Shown one piece after another: positions 13,190 to 25,400 of a stretch of 64,000 bases of DNA. Positions within the stretch are counted from its first letter, which is position 1. The number at the start of each line of letters is the position of its first letter. The DNA lies in NCBI GenBank assembly GCA_005408345.1, contig SEMN01000451.1, positions 364,786 to 428,785 on the forward strand, read 5' to 3'. The notes beneath the pieces were generated by a model. The model was not told the origin of the DNA, did no database searches, and saw only the letters and a program-made list of their open reading frames with translations. The translations under genes and the position numbers were made by a program. Source of the stretch: Macquaria australasica. Taxonomy: Eukaryota > Chordata > Actinopteri > Centrarchiformes > Percichthyidae.

Positions 13190-14190
13190 GCGGACTGCCC
13201 CCCCCCCTATAGGGGCACCCTCGCCGCTGCCCCTCCCATGAACAGCGTTACTTCGGCGACTGCCGGTTTACGTGGTGACGTCGGATGTATATGAGCGCAG
13301 GCGGCGGGATCTCTCTCCCCTTTTACCGCCATCGGAGCGGAGTGTCTTTCTTCCCCGGGACCTCTTGACTGCGCAGCGCCGCTTTACCAGTCCAGCCTCC
13401 GGCCAGAGAGCGAAGGTAAGGGACAGGACTTGGAAACGGCTTCGGCGCCAACGCCCCAAACTTGTGCGTCGTTCCAGAAGTCAAATTTCAATTGTGTCGC
13501 TTTTATTAACAGCTGCAGAGGGAGACGGCTCAGCTTCGCTAACGCTAGTCAAGTCAGACAGCGGCAGCAGCCATTGAGACTGGCTCCACCATGATGTGTG
13601 TTAACGTTACACGCGACTGAAAACCGAATAAAACAGCGCTCATCATGTAACGTTATGCCCGTATCCCCTGGATTCTTTTGACAATCATTGCATTGATAGA
13701 AACGACAACACCTCGGACAATTCCCGTAATGCGTGGCCCTTTTCGATATTTGTTGACACGTGTCTTGTAACGTTATCTTGTATTTTTGGACTTGACCTTA
13801 TTTTTTGGAGGATGGTAACGTTACCCAGGGTGGGGAACTGTGGACGGGAGTCTGGACTTTGGGGACGCAGCACACGGCGGTTGGTTTAACTGGATAGCCG
13901 GTAATATTATACAGCGAAAGGTGGTTAAAACGTGGTACCGGAGCGTTGACAACACTTCCTAACTAACTGGCCCACATTTTTTCTAGCCACGGCACCGTGT
14001 CTGTCGAAGCTGTTCCTCCCACTTGCTCAGCCCAAGTAGCGTTAGTGCGCATCAAGCTAGCAGCACACAAGCTAGCATAAATAGCCAGACACATCGAGGC
14101 AGTGCGGTGACAAGACCGGGCAGGCCGGCTAGTTAGCCTGTTAACTAGCCAGGGGCCGGCTTGTTTATGGGGGAAGCGAGTGGACGTTTG
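13190..14190 (+). promoter_or_regulatory. nap1l1: CpG-rich promoter region of nap1l1
   Basis: CpG dinucleotides become frequent from about 13,230 and stay so to about 14,190, against a CpG-poor, AT-rich background. A CRE-like site TGACGTCG lies at 13,276-13,283 and a second TGACGTCGGACGG-type site near 14,196. No TATA box is placed convincingly before exon 1, which fits a broad CpG-island promoter of a housekeeping histone chaperone. The transcription start is inferred, probably within about 13,285-13,330. Confidence 0.7.
13300..13415 (+). other. nap1l1: nap1l1 exon 1 (5' UTR, non-coding)
   Basis: A GC-rich segment ends at a consensus donor, GAGCGAAG|GTAAGG, with the exon ending at 13,415. 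Mammalian NAP1L1 also has a non-coding first exon in a CpG island followed by a long intron and an exon carrying the start codon close to its end, as here. The 5' boundary is approximate. Confidence 0.6.
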
Positions 14191-15825
14191 TTGTTTTGAC
14201 GTCGGACGGTAAACGTTTCAACAGGTTGGCTGGCTGGCTCGGTCCAAACGAAGTTGAAAACGTGGCTTCGGAGTGAACAGGCAGGCACCCACCCAGGGGC
14301 TTTTTTTTTTTTTTTGTCGGTCATTGATGGTTTTCTAGACCTGAGCATGCAACACGTGGTCACTGGGCAGGATTAGGAGAAAAAGGTCTGCCTTTTGTGC
14401 TCAGTCTGCTGGACCAATGTTACAAGTACTTAATGTCCATACACGGATCTGAGAAAACATGAATTGTCTTTTGGCTACTTGGCATTTGTGACAGGGGTGA
14501 GATGGTTTTAAAGGTGTATTTGTCATATGCTTGGTAGTTGCATTCCAAACTGAACATGACCTGTTAAAGCTGTAATGTTTGCCAAATATATCAGAGCTGT
14601 CTGATCTCATGAGTCACTTGGACAGGTCAGACAATGGATTTTCAGATGAGCTTCATTGTAGAAATGTGCAAGTATTACAGGGACTTCTACAGTGACGTGT
14701 AACAAATGTACTCATAACTCCTCACAGGCATCATCTACATTCATTTAAAATGCTGCAGCCTTGTCTCCCAGCAGAGCAGTTTGTCCACATTACATTGTCC
14801 ACCTGCAACAATGTTTTCCCCCATGAAAAAGAAAGTATTGACCCTAACTTGAAACACCCTGTCAACACATTTTTGTGCACCGACAGTATATTTAAAAATG
14901 TGTGCTGCTGCTAAGAGCTTTCTGCAGTACTTTCCCCATCAATAAATTGGCATAATAGAGAATACAAGAAGGCTGGAGGTTGGTGGTGGGTGTCATCTTA
15001 CCTTATATATTGTAGTGTGATATATGTGCTTCTTACTTTCATGCTTCTGTGTTAGTTAATTGGACCATTGTTGACTAAAATGGGAAAGCTTTAAAGTGCA
15101 TCGCGGTAAAGAGTGACAGAATGCAGCCCTAGGTTGAGAAATGGCACCTGATTAAAGCCAGATATTCGGAGTCAACGCGCAGACTGCTCTCCATCAGTTA
15201 TCCCCTTGTGGAGGAAGAAACAATTTGATCTGCCACGTGACTTGGTTCTGAGCTCCATGAACTGTCACATCAGCTCTTTAGTCGAACAATCTTGCTGTAT
15301 TAGCTGAATGTAGGTCAGTTAATATATAGAGAGATGGTGGTGATATGATGGCTTTGAAAATGATATCTGTCATGCTCCTTTAAAAAAAAAAAAAAATTCT
15401 TACAACTTTCATCTCAGTGGCTGATTTTCCGGTCATGGGAGGTTCTAAGTTCTGGGCCTTGGGACCTAGAGTCTTGCCATTGTTAAAGTGCTGCCATGTT
15501 GCCTAATAAGGGACTGATTTACCCCTGGGATGACAGGTGAATGCAATTAAAGACTTGACAGGGTGGTAAACCAGTAGGAAGGTGGCAGTCAAAGACCAGG
15601 ATTAGGAACCTTTGCCATAGTCTGTACCCTATTGAAATGTCCTTCACATTTACTGCAGGCCATGCTCTCAGGTGGTGCCAGATTGATACTTTACTTGAAC
15701 GTGTGTTTCTGGGTAGAAATAAAATCAAGCTAATGTTTTCCCCAATTGATGTATAAGATGATAAGGCAAAGGTACGCACAATTACATAAAATAATGAAAC
15801 TGATGTATTCCTGAACTAATGAACA

Positions 15826-16056
15826 TATTCATTATCGATTAATCTAAATAATATTTTCTAAATTAATCGGCTTTGAAATGTTAGGAAGGGACTTCCCAGA
15901 GCCCAAGGTGACCTCTTCAGATGTCTCATTCATCCACACAGTCCAGAATCTGAAGAAGTTTGTAGTGATAATATAGAGCAGAGAACAGGCAAAACGTAAT
16001 ATTTGACATTTTCAAATAATGATTATCAAAATTGTTGATAATCGATTTCAGCTCTA
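15826..16056. mobile_element. Dispersed DNA repeat with ATCGATTAATC / CAGCTCTA ends, copy 1
   Basis: The left part TTCATTATCGATTAATCTAA and the right part GATAATCGATTTCAGCTCTA are the familiar ends of a very common fish repeat (the GCTGCAACTAACGATTA family). The interior TTCCCAGAGCCCAAGGTGAC is shared with the copy near 19.0 kb (TTCCCAGAGCACAAAGTGAC). It is non-coding. Confidence 0.7.
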
Positions 16057-17026
16057 AACTGATGTTCAAAGCAATGAACTGTTATGCATGACATGAAACC
16101 CAAAGTAAAAAAAAAAAAGCTGTAGAAACAAAATTAGATTTAAATCTCAGCTTGTTCTGAATCATTAATTTGGACAGAAGTATGTAATACAGCAACAAGA
16201 TCATATCATTCCAATGTGATTCCACTGCAAGTTGATAAACACTAATAAGTTATTGTCCAAACCTATTCTTGACACAACACAAATTGGTTTTATTTGCGAT
16301 GTGACCACTCCTGCCACCAGGACCGAACAGAGAAATAAAATAATTTAAAAAAAAACCTCTGGTATTATTGGAGGATTCAGTTCCCTCTCATATTTGCGTT
16401 CTTACCCTCCTAAAATAGTCCAAGATGACTATTAGGCAGTCAGTTGTTAGCTTGACTGGAAGACGGATTTAATGGTAAGCTTTACAACTTAGTTGTCCCA
16501 TCTTTTAATATCCCACACCCAGGAATATGTATATTTAGTAGAGTGATCAGCTGCCGCTTGTAAGAGGTCCAGAGTGTACCCAGGGTGGGAAATGAAAATG
16601 AACCATCTACCAGCCACTGACAGATAAATGTTGAAATTCAGCCACTCAATAGTAAATCATTGTTTTGTCTGAAATCTACCAGCCACTTTCATATTTTACC
16701 AGTGTTTGACTGGTGATTGGTGCTAATTTCCACTGCACCAGTGAGATAGATGCTCCTTGCACTCACTCCACAGTTTATTAGCCCTTCTCTGGTCACTGTA
16801 CTGTTGCTGGTATCATTTACTTCCATACCTCCTGAGGGAGCCAGAGACAGGTGGGGCAGGAGCAGCTGCACTGCTTAACATGATCCAAAATGTACTATAT
16901 TGAAGCCTGTGCATAACTTACTACTCAGCTGTTGGTTTTTAATGTTGATCAGTAATGACCTGATGTTTCATTGATGGAGGCTGTCAATACCAAACCCAAA
17001 TGGTTGTTGATTGTTGTTTTATTTAA

Positions 17027-17095
17027 AGGATCCCCATTAGCTGATTCCATAGCTATCAGCTACTTTAGGCCTGTTCTGGTCCGACACCAGTATTG
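17027..17095 (-). mobile_element. LINE-like 3' tail, reverse orientation
   Basis: Read on the minus strand, this gives a diverged form of the tail at 8.3 kb, ending CAGCTAATGGGGATCC and then an A-rich stretch. It is only about 70 bp long. Confidence 0.5.
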
Positions 17096-17671
17096 AACAT
17101 TTCCACCACCTCAAATGAACTGCACATATGGCTCAGTTGCATTTCAAAATTGGATTTCTCCCCCATCCACAAGCCAGCAGCAACAGGCTTTGGGTTTAGT
17201 TACAGCCACCTTTAGTGATTTTGAGTGTTGACACCATTGTCACTTGCAGGTCATGGTCTATTGCCTCACGGTCTTATGGGCACCAGTCGTCTACCCTATC
17301 TCTCTGAACTGAACACCATGGTAATCCACCTCTCCAAAGGGAAGAGAGGGTGAGGGGTGGGTGAGTCAGAGCCAGGGTTGATCCTGTCCTGAGCAAGAAG
17401 GGGACTTCTTTCAGAAATATGTGGCACGACTTATCCAAATCCAGAGTTTAATAAAAATGCTCTTTGTACGCTGAAAGCAGGAAGTTTGTTTCAAAGCGCG
17501 TGAAACTGTGTACACATCAAATCGGCATACACTACTCATTATTTGGGAATTGATATAATGGGGGTGGTTAAGAAAATGTGGACCAATATGGCTTACTGTG
17601 GGCTTCTTGTTGTGGTCCTGGTGTGGCTAGTAATGCTGGCAGGAAACCTGCAAAGGACTGGCCAAAATGAT

Positions 17672-17686
17672 CAAAATTTTATTTTA

Positions 17687-17720
<34 letters not shown>

Positions 17721-17746
17721 TTATTTATTTATTTCCCCCCCCCCCA
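17672..17746. repeat. TTTA/TA low-complexity run ending in poly-C
   Basis: TTTTA-type repeats pass into (TA)n and (TTTA)n and then a run of ten or more C. The short open frame that crosses it is an artefact. Confidence 0.85.
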
Positions 17747-18884
17747 TAGTCATTACTCTCTTGTGCAGAATCAAACGATGGCACTGAACCATGACTTTCT
17801 ACTGTACCACCCATTTTAGAATTGGAGAGTATATTTTGGTAATACACTTTTTAATACACCCCAAACTTCTAGGGAGACCTTTGCATGAGTAAGGCTCGAA
17901 ATTGTACTTGGTTTACATTCCTTTATAGCGACAGGTAGACTTTTATTTATTTATTTATTTTTTTAGTTGAAGCATACATGTAAAGAAATGTTTCTGTTTC
18001 ACTGAGATGACAGTATATCAACAGCACAGTTTGTCAAGACGACCTCAATGAGCATCTTGTTTATCTGTTAGTTTAAAAAGAAGGTTGTGCTTTGCTTTGA
18101 TCTTTTATTGGATGCAGGCTGTCGGTGAAGTGTTGTTGACTGCTGGTTCCTTTTTTTAATATGCATTTTTTTGGATGGGTGTAGTACACACAGCAGTATT
18201 TTGCAGGATTTTTTGTAACGCTCCTTTTCATTTTATTTCCATCAAAATGGTCGGGATAGAGATTTTGAAAGCCTTTCTGTAAAATCTGGGTTACATAAAT
18301 AAATCATGTAAAGGATCTGTTCTTATTTGGCAGTGGGCTTTGCCTGGTGCAGAAGGGGTGTCGTCCACATGTGTAAATTTAAAGTGTGACACTGAAATCT
18401 TTTTAGCTCTTTTCAGTTGGCTACTAAAGTTTCAAGAATCAGCTGTTGTAGTAGCTTTGAATGTCTGAAGGTCTGTGTGACCACACTGCATGAAAACATT
18501 TGGATTAGAGAATAGAACCTAACCTGTGTTGGATGTGTAGGAGAAGTGTGTATGCCTTCAGGTGTAGTGGTAACTGGTGCAATCAAGTACTTTTGTCCCT
18601 GATCTGACTGAGTCATTTTAATATTGAGTATCTGTTGTTAGAGTCCAATCCACCACTTCTATTTACTTAAATGTTGATTAAATGTATCTGAAACGTTGAA
18701 ATAACAGCTGTAGCTATTTAATCTGATACACCTTATTTTTTACAATCTACTTGATCCAAATACATGAGGTCCTGCTTCCAAAGTCTTAAGTTTATAAGCT
18801 TAAAGTATTGTTATGACATGAATGAAAGGTTAACTAGAGAAAGCAACGTGACGCAATCTGCTTGGGAGAAGACATATCACTCTG

Positions 18885-19224
18885 AAGTTGTTGGAACTAA
18901 AACATTCAAGTCTCCGATTGTTCAGTGATACAGAATGGAAGTTCTGTTTGTTCGGCTTGCAGGGCACACACACCAAGTACAGGTGTAATTTCCCAGAGCA
19001 CAAAGTGACGTCTTCAATTTTCTTTTGTCCAGCCAACAGTCCACAAAAAGACTGCTCATTTACTGTCGTAAATGACAAAAAAAGCAGCAAATCCTCACAT
19101 AAGAAGCTGGAAGCAGCAAATGATTGACATATTTGCTTGACAAATGACAAACGATTAATCACTTATCAAAATAGTTGGCAATTTTTCTTTTAATCAATTA
19201 ATTGACTAATCGTTGCAGCTCTTA
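18885..19224. mobile_element. Dispersed DNA repeat with AATCGTTGCAGCTCT end, copy 2
   Basis: The right end GACTAATCGTTGCAGCTCTT and the interior block TTCCCAGAGCACAAAGTGAC identify the same family as at 15.8 kb. The open frames on both strands belong to the repeat and end within it. Confidence 0.7.
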
Positions 19225-19432
19225 TTATACTAAACAATTTACTGTGGCTGTTTTTACTTGTCATTCATTATTTCTTGCTAACTTCATCACCCCTGTAGTA
19301 CTCTAGCTTAAAGCTTAAAATTGGCATCAGGAGTTACAGTAAATGCTGTTTGACCCAGATCTGGTGACAGTCCAAATGAATTACTTTGTGTCCTCCAGTA
19401 GTTCTAAACTAATTACTTTTCTCTCTCTTTAG

Positions 19433-19471
19433 CATCACTTGAGACTCAGCTAAGATGGCAGACATCGACAA
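19433..19471 (+). CDS. nap1l1: nap1l1 exon 2: end of 5' UTR and start codon (codons 1-6)
   Basis: The acceptor CTCTCTCTTTAG ends at 19,432. The ATG is at 19,455-19,457 and the coding part is 17 bases, MADID plus two bases of Asn6, before donor GTAAGT. The first 22 bases are untranslated. Confidence 0.93.
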
Positions 19472-22400
19472 GTAAGTACAATTTCTACCAGTGCTACTCT
19501 GTGTCAAACCCTTGGCCTCTCTGCCACCTGTCTCCTCTTTTGGTCTTAACGCCTGTGGTGCCTGAAGTGGGCTCAGTTAAAAGGAAAACACCTGCTGTGA
19601 CATCACTGATTTGGGCGTGGTCAGATATACAACATGATTAATCCCATAAACTGTATATAAAGATGACGACATGAGAAGCCAAAACATCTTGATTGCCCCC
19701 TGGTGGCTGGCTGCAGTATAGGACATAAACCCCGCCCCCTCCATGTTAGCGGATGGGACGTGGGTCAAACTGAAAAGTCAAATGAAATTTTCCCAAAGAT
19801 GGTTTCTGTCATTTTAGGTAGTTCTTATCATACTGTTTGTTCAAGTGTTCATTTTTCTGATATGTTTGGTTTTAGTTATTTGATGCTATAAAAAGGGGGT
19901 TGTGTTGAAGCACAATGAAGAAAAAACAAACTGGTTTGCAGCTGCAGATTTTAAAAAATGGTGGCTGAAATAAAATGCTGCGAGTACTTGACCAATCAGA
20001 AATGTTCAGCTTTGCAAGCCCCACCCCCAAAGTTCCTGTACTTTTGGAAAGTACTACACCCTGAGCAGAGACTTTTTGGTGGGTAAAATAATTAGCCGGA
20101 TCTTAATTTAGACCCAGGTCCCTGCGGTGGAAACGCTCCTTTTCAGCTTATATTTTCAGTTTCACTAATCGATCATGTTAAAAAAAATGTAGTTAAATAT
20201 TTGATTGCCCGCTGAACCGAAGCAGCTGGCAGGGTGGCCAAAGTCACTGGCAGCCTGACCCTAAACATGCCAGAAGTGGTTTGGTGGCCGGTGTTAATTC
20301 TGTGCTCTCAAACAGTCAGTGTGTCTGTGTTTTGGCTGACCTTCCCTTCTGTCTTTGTGTCTCCTCGAGCAGCAAAGACCAGGCTGAGATGGATCCGGCA
20401 GACATGGAGGATGTGGAAGAAGTGGAAGAGGAGGAGACGGGAGAAGATGAAAACAGCAAAGGTAAGTTTCTGCAAAGATGCTACAGCACAGACTTTTTGC
20501 GAGCAATTTAAGTATAATTATTGGTGGTCTGTCTTAAAATGCAAATAAATGTCAGTTTTGCGGGGGAAAATACATAGTTTAGATTTGAATGATCATTCAG
20601 GTGTATAAAAATGCCATTCCAGTAGCAGAGTTGACAGTCTGAACCCTGTGTGTCTCTGCCTGGTAGTTAAACTGAGGAGAGAGGTATTTGCATGACATGA
20701 TTTTGAATTGTAGTTAAGAGTGGGGAGGCACTAATCTGTTTTTATTTTGGTATCTTGATGCTGTTCATGCCTCCTTTGATGCTCAGTAAATGATTCAGAC
20801 AGTTGATCATATATTAGCTTCCTCCTGGCTCATTGCAGATATATAAAGATGGCTGTTTGGCCTTGTCTTTTTATAGCAAGTTTGAATAGTCTTTTAAAAG
20901 CCAGACTTGAAAGAAGGCTCATTCTGGCTGCCTCCAACTGATCTGTCATAGCGACCACACGCTCAGGAAAGACTTAACTTGCGGCCTGGAAGCTGAGGGA
21001 GGGATTATAAATGCATGAGTAATACACAGTTACAGCTTGCCAATGTTAACGTGCAGTGCAAACTCTCAAAGAAACCTTGCATATCACATGTTCACACATC
21101 AGGGCTGCTGTGAGACACAAGTAATAAACTCAGAGGGACCCACAAATCACAGCTCAGCTCGTAACATTCGTGGAAGGGAATAGTTTAAAAACAAAAGGTG
21201 AAACTATGGCTTCTGCCACCACAGTGTAAATTATACAGCAACCCCCATCCTCAAGTATATTCAGAGTTACAGATGCTGTTGCTCCTTTTATTTTTTTTAA
21301 ATAGGTTTGCATAAATGCTCCTACATATGCATAGGCGCTTGAGTGGAACTTGGCACCAGCAATGGCAGGCTTACTGGGGCGTGTCTAGATGGTAACCCTA
21401 GATTTGTAAAACTCTTGCACATGCGCACTTGATTCAGCACAGTAGCACTTGGCACATGGGAGAAATTGGCCCTAAGGGCTTTTGGCCAGAGAGCCTAACC
21501 AAGTAGTTTTGGTGCCTAAACCTAATCACTCTGCGACCGTTTCACAACGTTAACCTAAAAGCCTTTGGTTAGGTTTAGGGAAAGACGGTTCGAGTTTAAA
21601 ATAAGTCAATGCTGACTTTTGGTTTCGCACGGGACATGAACAGCGTTCTCCTGGGTGAAAGTTGTGTGCGTGACCCGTCCATCCATCCCGACCTGTACCC
21701 TACATGCACTTTGTCGCTGTTTATACTACTCCACCTGACTTCCTAAAGCATTCTGCCAGAAGGCCCGCTTAAACTACATTGCAACCAGTAAAGGGAACAA
21801 AACAACACTTCTCGTGGTAACGTTCCAAAATGTCAATGCCTCTCGTAGCTCCATGGTAACGGTACACTATGACGAACAATGCGCACAATGAAGAAACGAT
21901 GCGTACAAATCTGAGAGTTTTGCAAATCTAGGGTTACCATCTAGACACGACAGGGTTACTGGTATAAAAGCCTTGACCTATCAAGTGCTTGTACCATGTT
22001 GAACTAGATAACAATCCTGGAACACACCAGAGCAATAAAGGCAAGTGTGATTGATTGATGATTTACAGTGACTTTTTTAAAATTTAAATTTGACATCACT
22101 GCCCATGTATTAACACTAAAGATGCTTTTTCGTTGAGCATCTGTGGTGAAAAATCGATGACCATCTACAGAGCAGTGTTGTGTATCTTCAGGAACTGATG
22201 GAAGAAATTGGAAGTAACACGCCTTGTCATATGAATATCATCAGTCTTGAGGCTATTTCACCTCTCTAGGCAGGGGACAAAAAGTTGAGATGCAACTGGC
22301 TTGTGTAGAGCAGCACATCAGGAGCAATGCGTGTAACGTCTTCCACTCCCCAAGTTTTCTAGTCAGGAATGTGTAATAAACATTGTGTTTTGGTGAGGCG

Positions 22401-25400
22401 CCTATTCAAATTTTTAAGCTTTGGCGTGTATAAGGGCTTAGAACATTATGATGGAAGTACATGATGGCCACGCCCATGCTCAATTACGTCTCCTAAGTTG
22501 TTGCAGCAATGTTTGGGTTGATACCATTTGTTACACAGATTTGGTGCACAATTTAACCTTTTTGACCACTCGAGAATTGATAAATGGTCAAAAATCCCTT
22601 CAAAATACCACATTAAGATGCCCAGAACTTAAGGAACACCATAAAAAAAATGCAGGCTGTGGGATCAAATTTGGTATGAAAAACTTTTGATATTTGGAAA
22701 TTTCCATAAGAATTGCATTTTTTGGTGATTGGATGGCGAGCACTTCTGTTATGGAAGTTGCTCAGAAACCCCCTTATTGTCAATATACCTAGGAAAGCCA
22801 TACATCCTCTGAATGCCCAAGTCTCTAGCTTTATGATACTAGTATCTTCCCTCGACCTAAACTGAGACTGCTACAGCCTCTGAAAGACAGTAATGTCGGC
22901 AGAGGACACAGACGTCCAAGTGGAGTTAAAGAGGTTAAAGTGGTGTTCCACCTAAAATCTATTAAGTATCAAACACTGAGCTCTAAAGGCTTGAAAGGTC
23001 ACTGGAAAAGGTTTGACGTTTCCTCTGATGGATAAGAGCAGCGATGGTCAGCTGGAGTTTAGTTGCAGTGGATTCAGATGTGACGGCATGCTGCAGTAGT
23101 GGTTCAAGAAGTCTGTCGATTTTTTTTGTTTTTTTTCCCACTGAGCAAATATATGAACATTACAGTTCACTGTAACCGAGTAAATTTAAGCTGTGTGTTT
23201 CCATGCAGAAGCAAACTAGTATTACAGCCACCTTTCAAGCCTATATGTGGGGAGTGTTAAGATAGATTATGGGTTGAGTATCCTTTTTAAGAGTCATTCT
23301 AAAATTTAGTTTGGTCAAGGTCAGAAAGACAATGGTTGGTGGAAAAGGGGGGCAAAGAGAGAGCGAGGCATTCGTATTATTACCTCAAAAGGCAACTGGT
23401 CCTGTGGTGGCTGACCTCCATCAAAAAAGCATTTGTGTCAAAGCATCCAGTCAACAGCTTGTGTTGTGTGAATTCAGACAAGCATAGGTGTATTTATTTG
23501 ACAGGATGCAGAGCCTTGGACAGCTCATCTATGCTAGCTGGTAACACATTACAAGCAAAATGCCCGGAATGTGCCAACAGAGAAAAGTGACTTCCAATCT
23601 CTTTAATCTTCTCACCTGCCAGCAGCGATCTGACTGAGCTTTGATAGGTGCAAGCAATGTGTCGGACACTCGGATTGTACCATCTGTCACCTGTCTGGTT
23701 GCACAAAGGGAGAGCACAGTTTATTGCTGACTGCTACCTCTTGTTTGTGCAGCACTGGCAGTATGCGCGTTATTAACTAGAGTTCATTCAGTGTTTACCT
23801 TGTTTACTGCAAATCACACAACAGACAACAGCGGGAAACAAACATGTTAAAATGTGACTGAATGCCTAGAGCAGGAAACTGCTCCACCCTGCTGACATAC
23901 TCTGATAAACACACACAGACACACAATGCTTAGGTGTGCAGTATACCTCAGGGCAGCTCAGATATTGCAGAGGGGATCAAGTCACAACACTGACTTGGAA
24001 TAAATACAAATGGTGGTGGTGTGCAGCTGGAGATCCCTGTCCCGAGCAAGAATTTGCTTATTTGAGTAAAGCATTAATTTAATCAAACCTCCTACTTCAG
24101 GTCAGTTCTCATGAAAATATGAGCAAAAGACCACTGTCATGCTCCTGAGTTGATTGACTGCCTTCTTATTGCACTTTTGACCTTGTATGTGCGTTTGTGT
24201 CCTCAGCTCGTCAGCTGACTGTGCAGATGATGCAGAATCCACAGATCTTGGCTGCGCTGCAGGAGAGGCTGGATGGTCTGAACGGCTCACCGTCAGGGTA
24301 CATGGAGAGGTGAGACCTAATCTTATTTTTGGTGATAACATTTATGCAGTTGGTCCCCCTTCTACAGACTCGTTCAGGCTATAACAAAGAAGGCAGGTCT
24401 ACACGGTAACAATTTAATTACCCAAGTAATTAAGGGTAACTCAAAATAAACATGAATGAAGTGCTAACCATGTAGGTCTACATGTGGCCTAAACAAAGGA
24501 CAAACTAAACACAGTCAAACCAAACAAAACCAGCCTTCCAAGAGGGGGAGAGAGCCATTTTGGAAGCAAACCGGCTCATAAATTCCCAGCAGGTGAGGCC
24601 AGTCCTTCATTGAGGTCGGAGGGGCCAATCAGTCAGGGAGGACCTGAAAGAGGGAAGCAGAGGCAGGCCAAATCAACTGGTACAGGGCCGTCACATAGAG
24701 CAGAATTCGATGTTCAGCATCTATAAGGACTAAAGCAGGGAAGGTGCTTTTAATAGCAGGTGGCTACCTAACAGCACCTGGTAAACACTTTTTATTGGTC
24801 AAAATTACAGGATTTTACATTTTTAATCATGGCATTCCAGTTGATGTCATCAGTGTAAAACATAATCAAGATGGATTTGTTTTTCATCTATAACTTGCTC
24901 AATAACTTGCATAGTGGATGTTTTAAACCACACTATTTAATCATTTTGCTGTGGGCTATCAGTTTATAGGCTGTAATCATTTACCCAGCCTTGGATGGTA
25001 GGTGGATGTTTTTGCTTCTCATATTGCAGACTTGCATGCTAATTAGTTTTCTAAGTGGTGACTGCGCCTTGCTGAGTAGCAGTGCTTTTATGCAAATCAA
25101 GTTCAAGTGAAGTTCAGTCATATTCATGTTTAGCAACAATTTACCAGTAAAAGATAAAACCACTGAATTCAGAGGTGAGGATGCATTAAAGTAACATTCA
25201 ACCTGCCACTGTATGGCTGAGCCCATACATAGGCTCCAGTTAGGTTTCGCTGTGGTACTGCTGAGCTGCTCACATAAAGTCAAGTCTCAGGCCATGTTAG
25301 GTCAATTACTAACCGTCTCAACAGCAGAGAGGCAAGAGGAGAAATTGACAGGCAGCTTCACAGGCAGCCAGTCAGCAGCCAGTTTTAACACACAGCTGTT

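Larger units (their letters stand above)
13416..19432 (+). other. nap1l1: nap1l1 intron 1
   Basis: This intron of about 6.0 kb separates the non-coding exon from the start-codon exon. It holds the tail of the CpG-rich region, a reverse LINE-like tail near 17.0 kb, a T/TA-rich low-complexity run near 17.7 kb and two copies of an AGCTGCAAC-ended repeat. No internal coding exon was seen. Confidence 0.6.
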
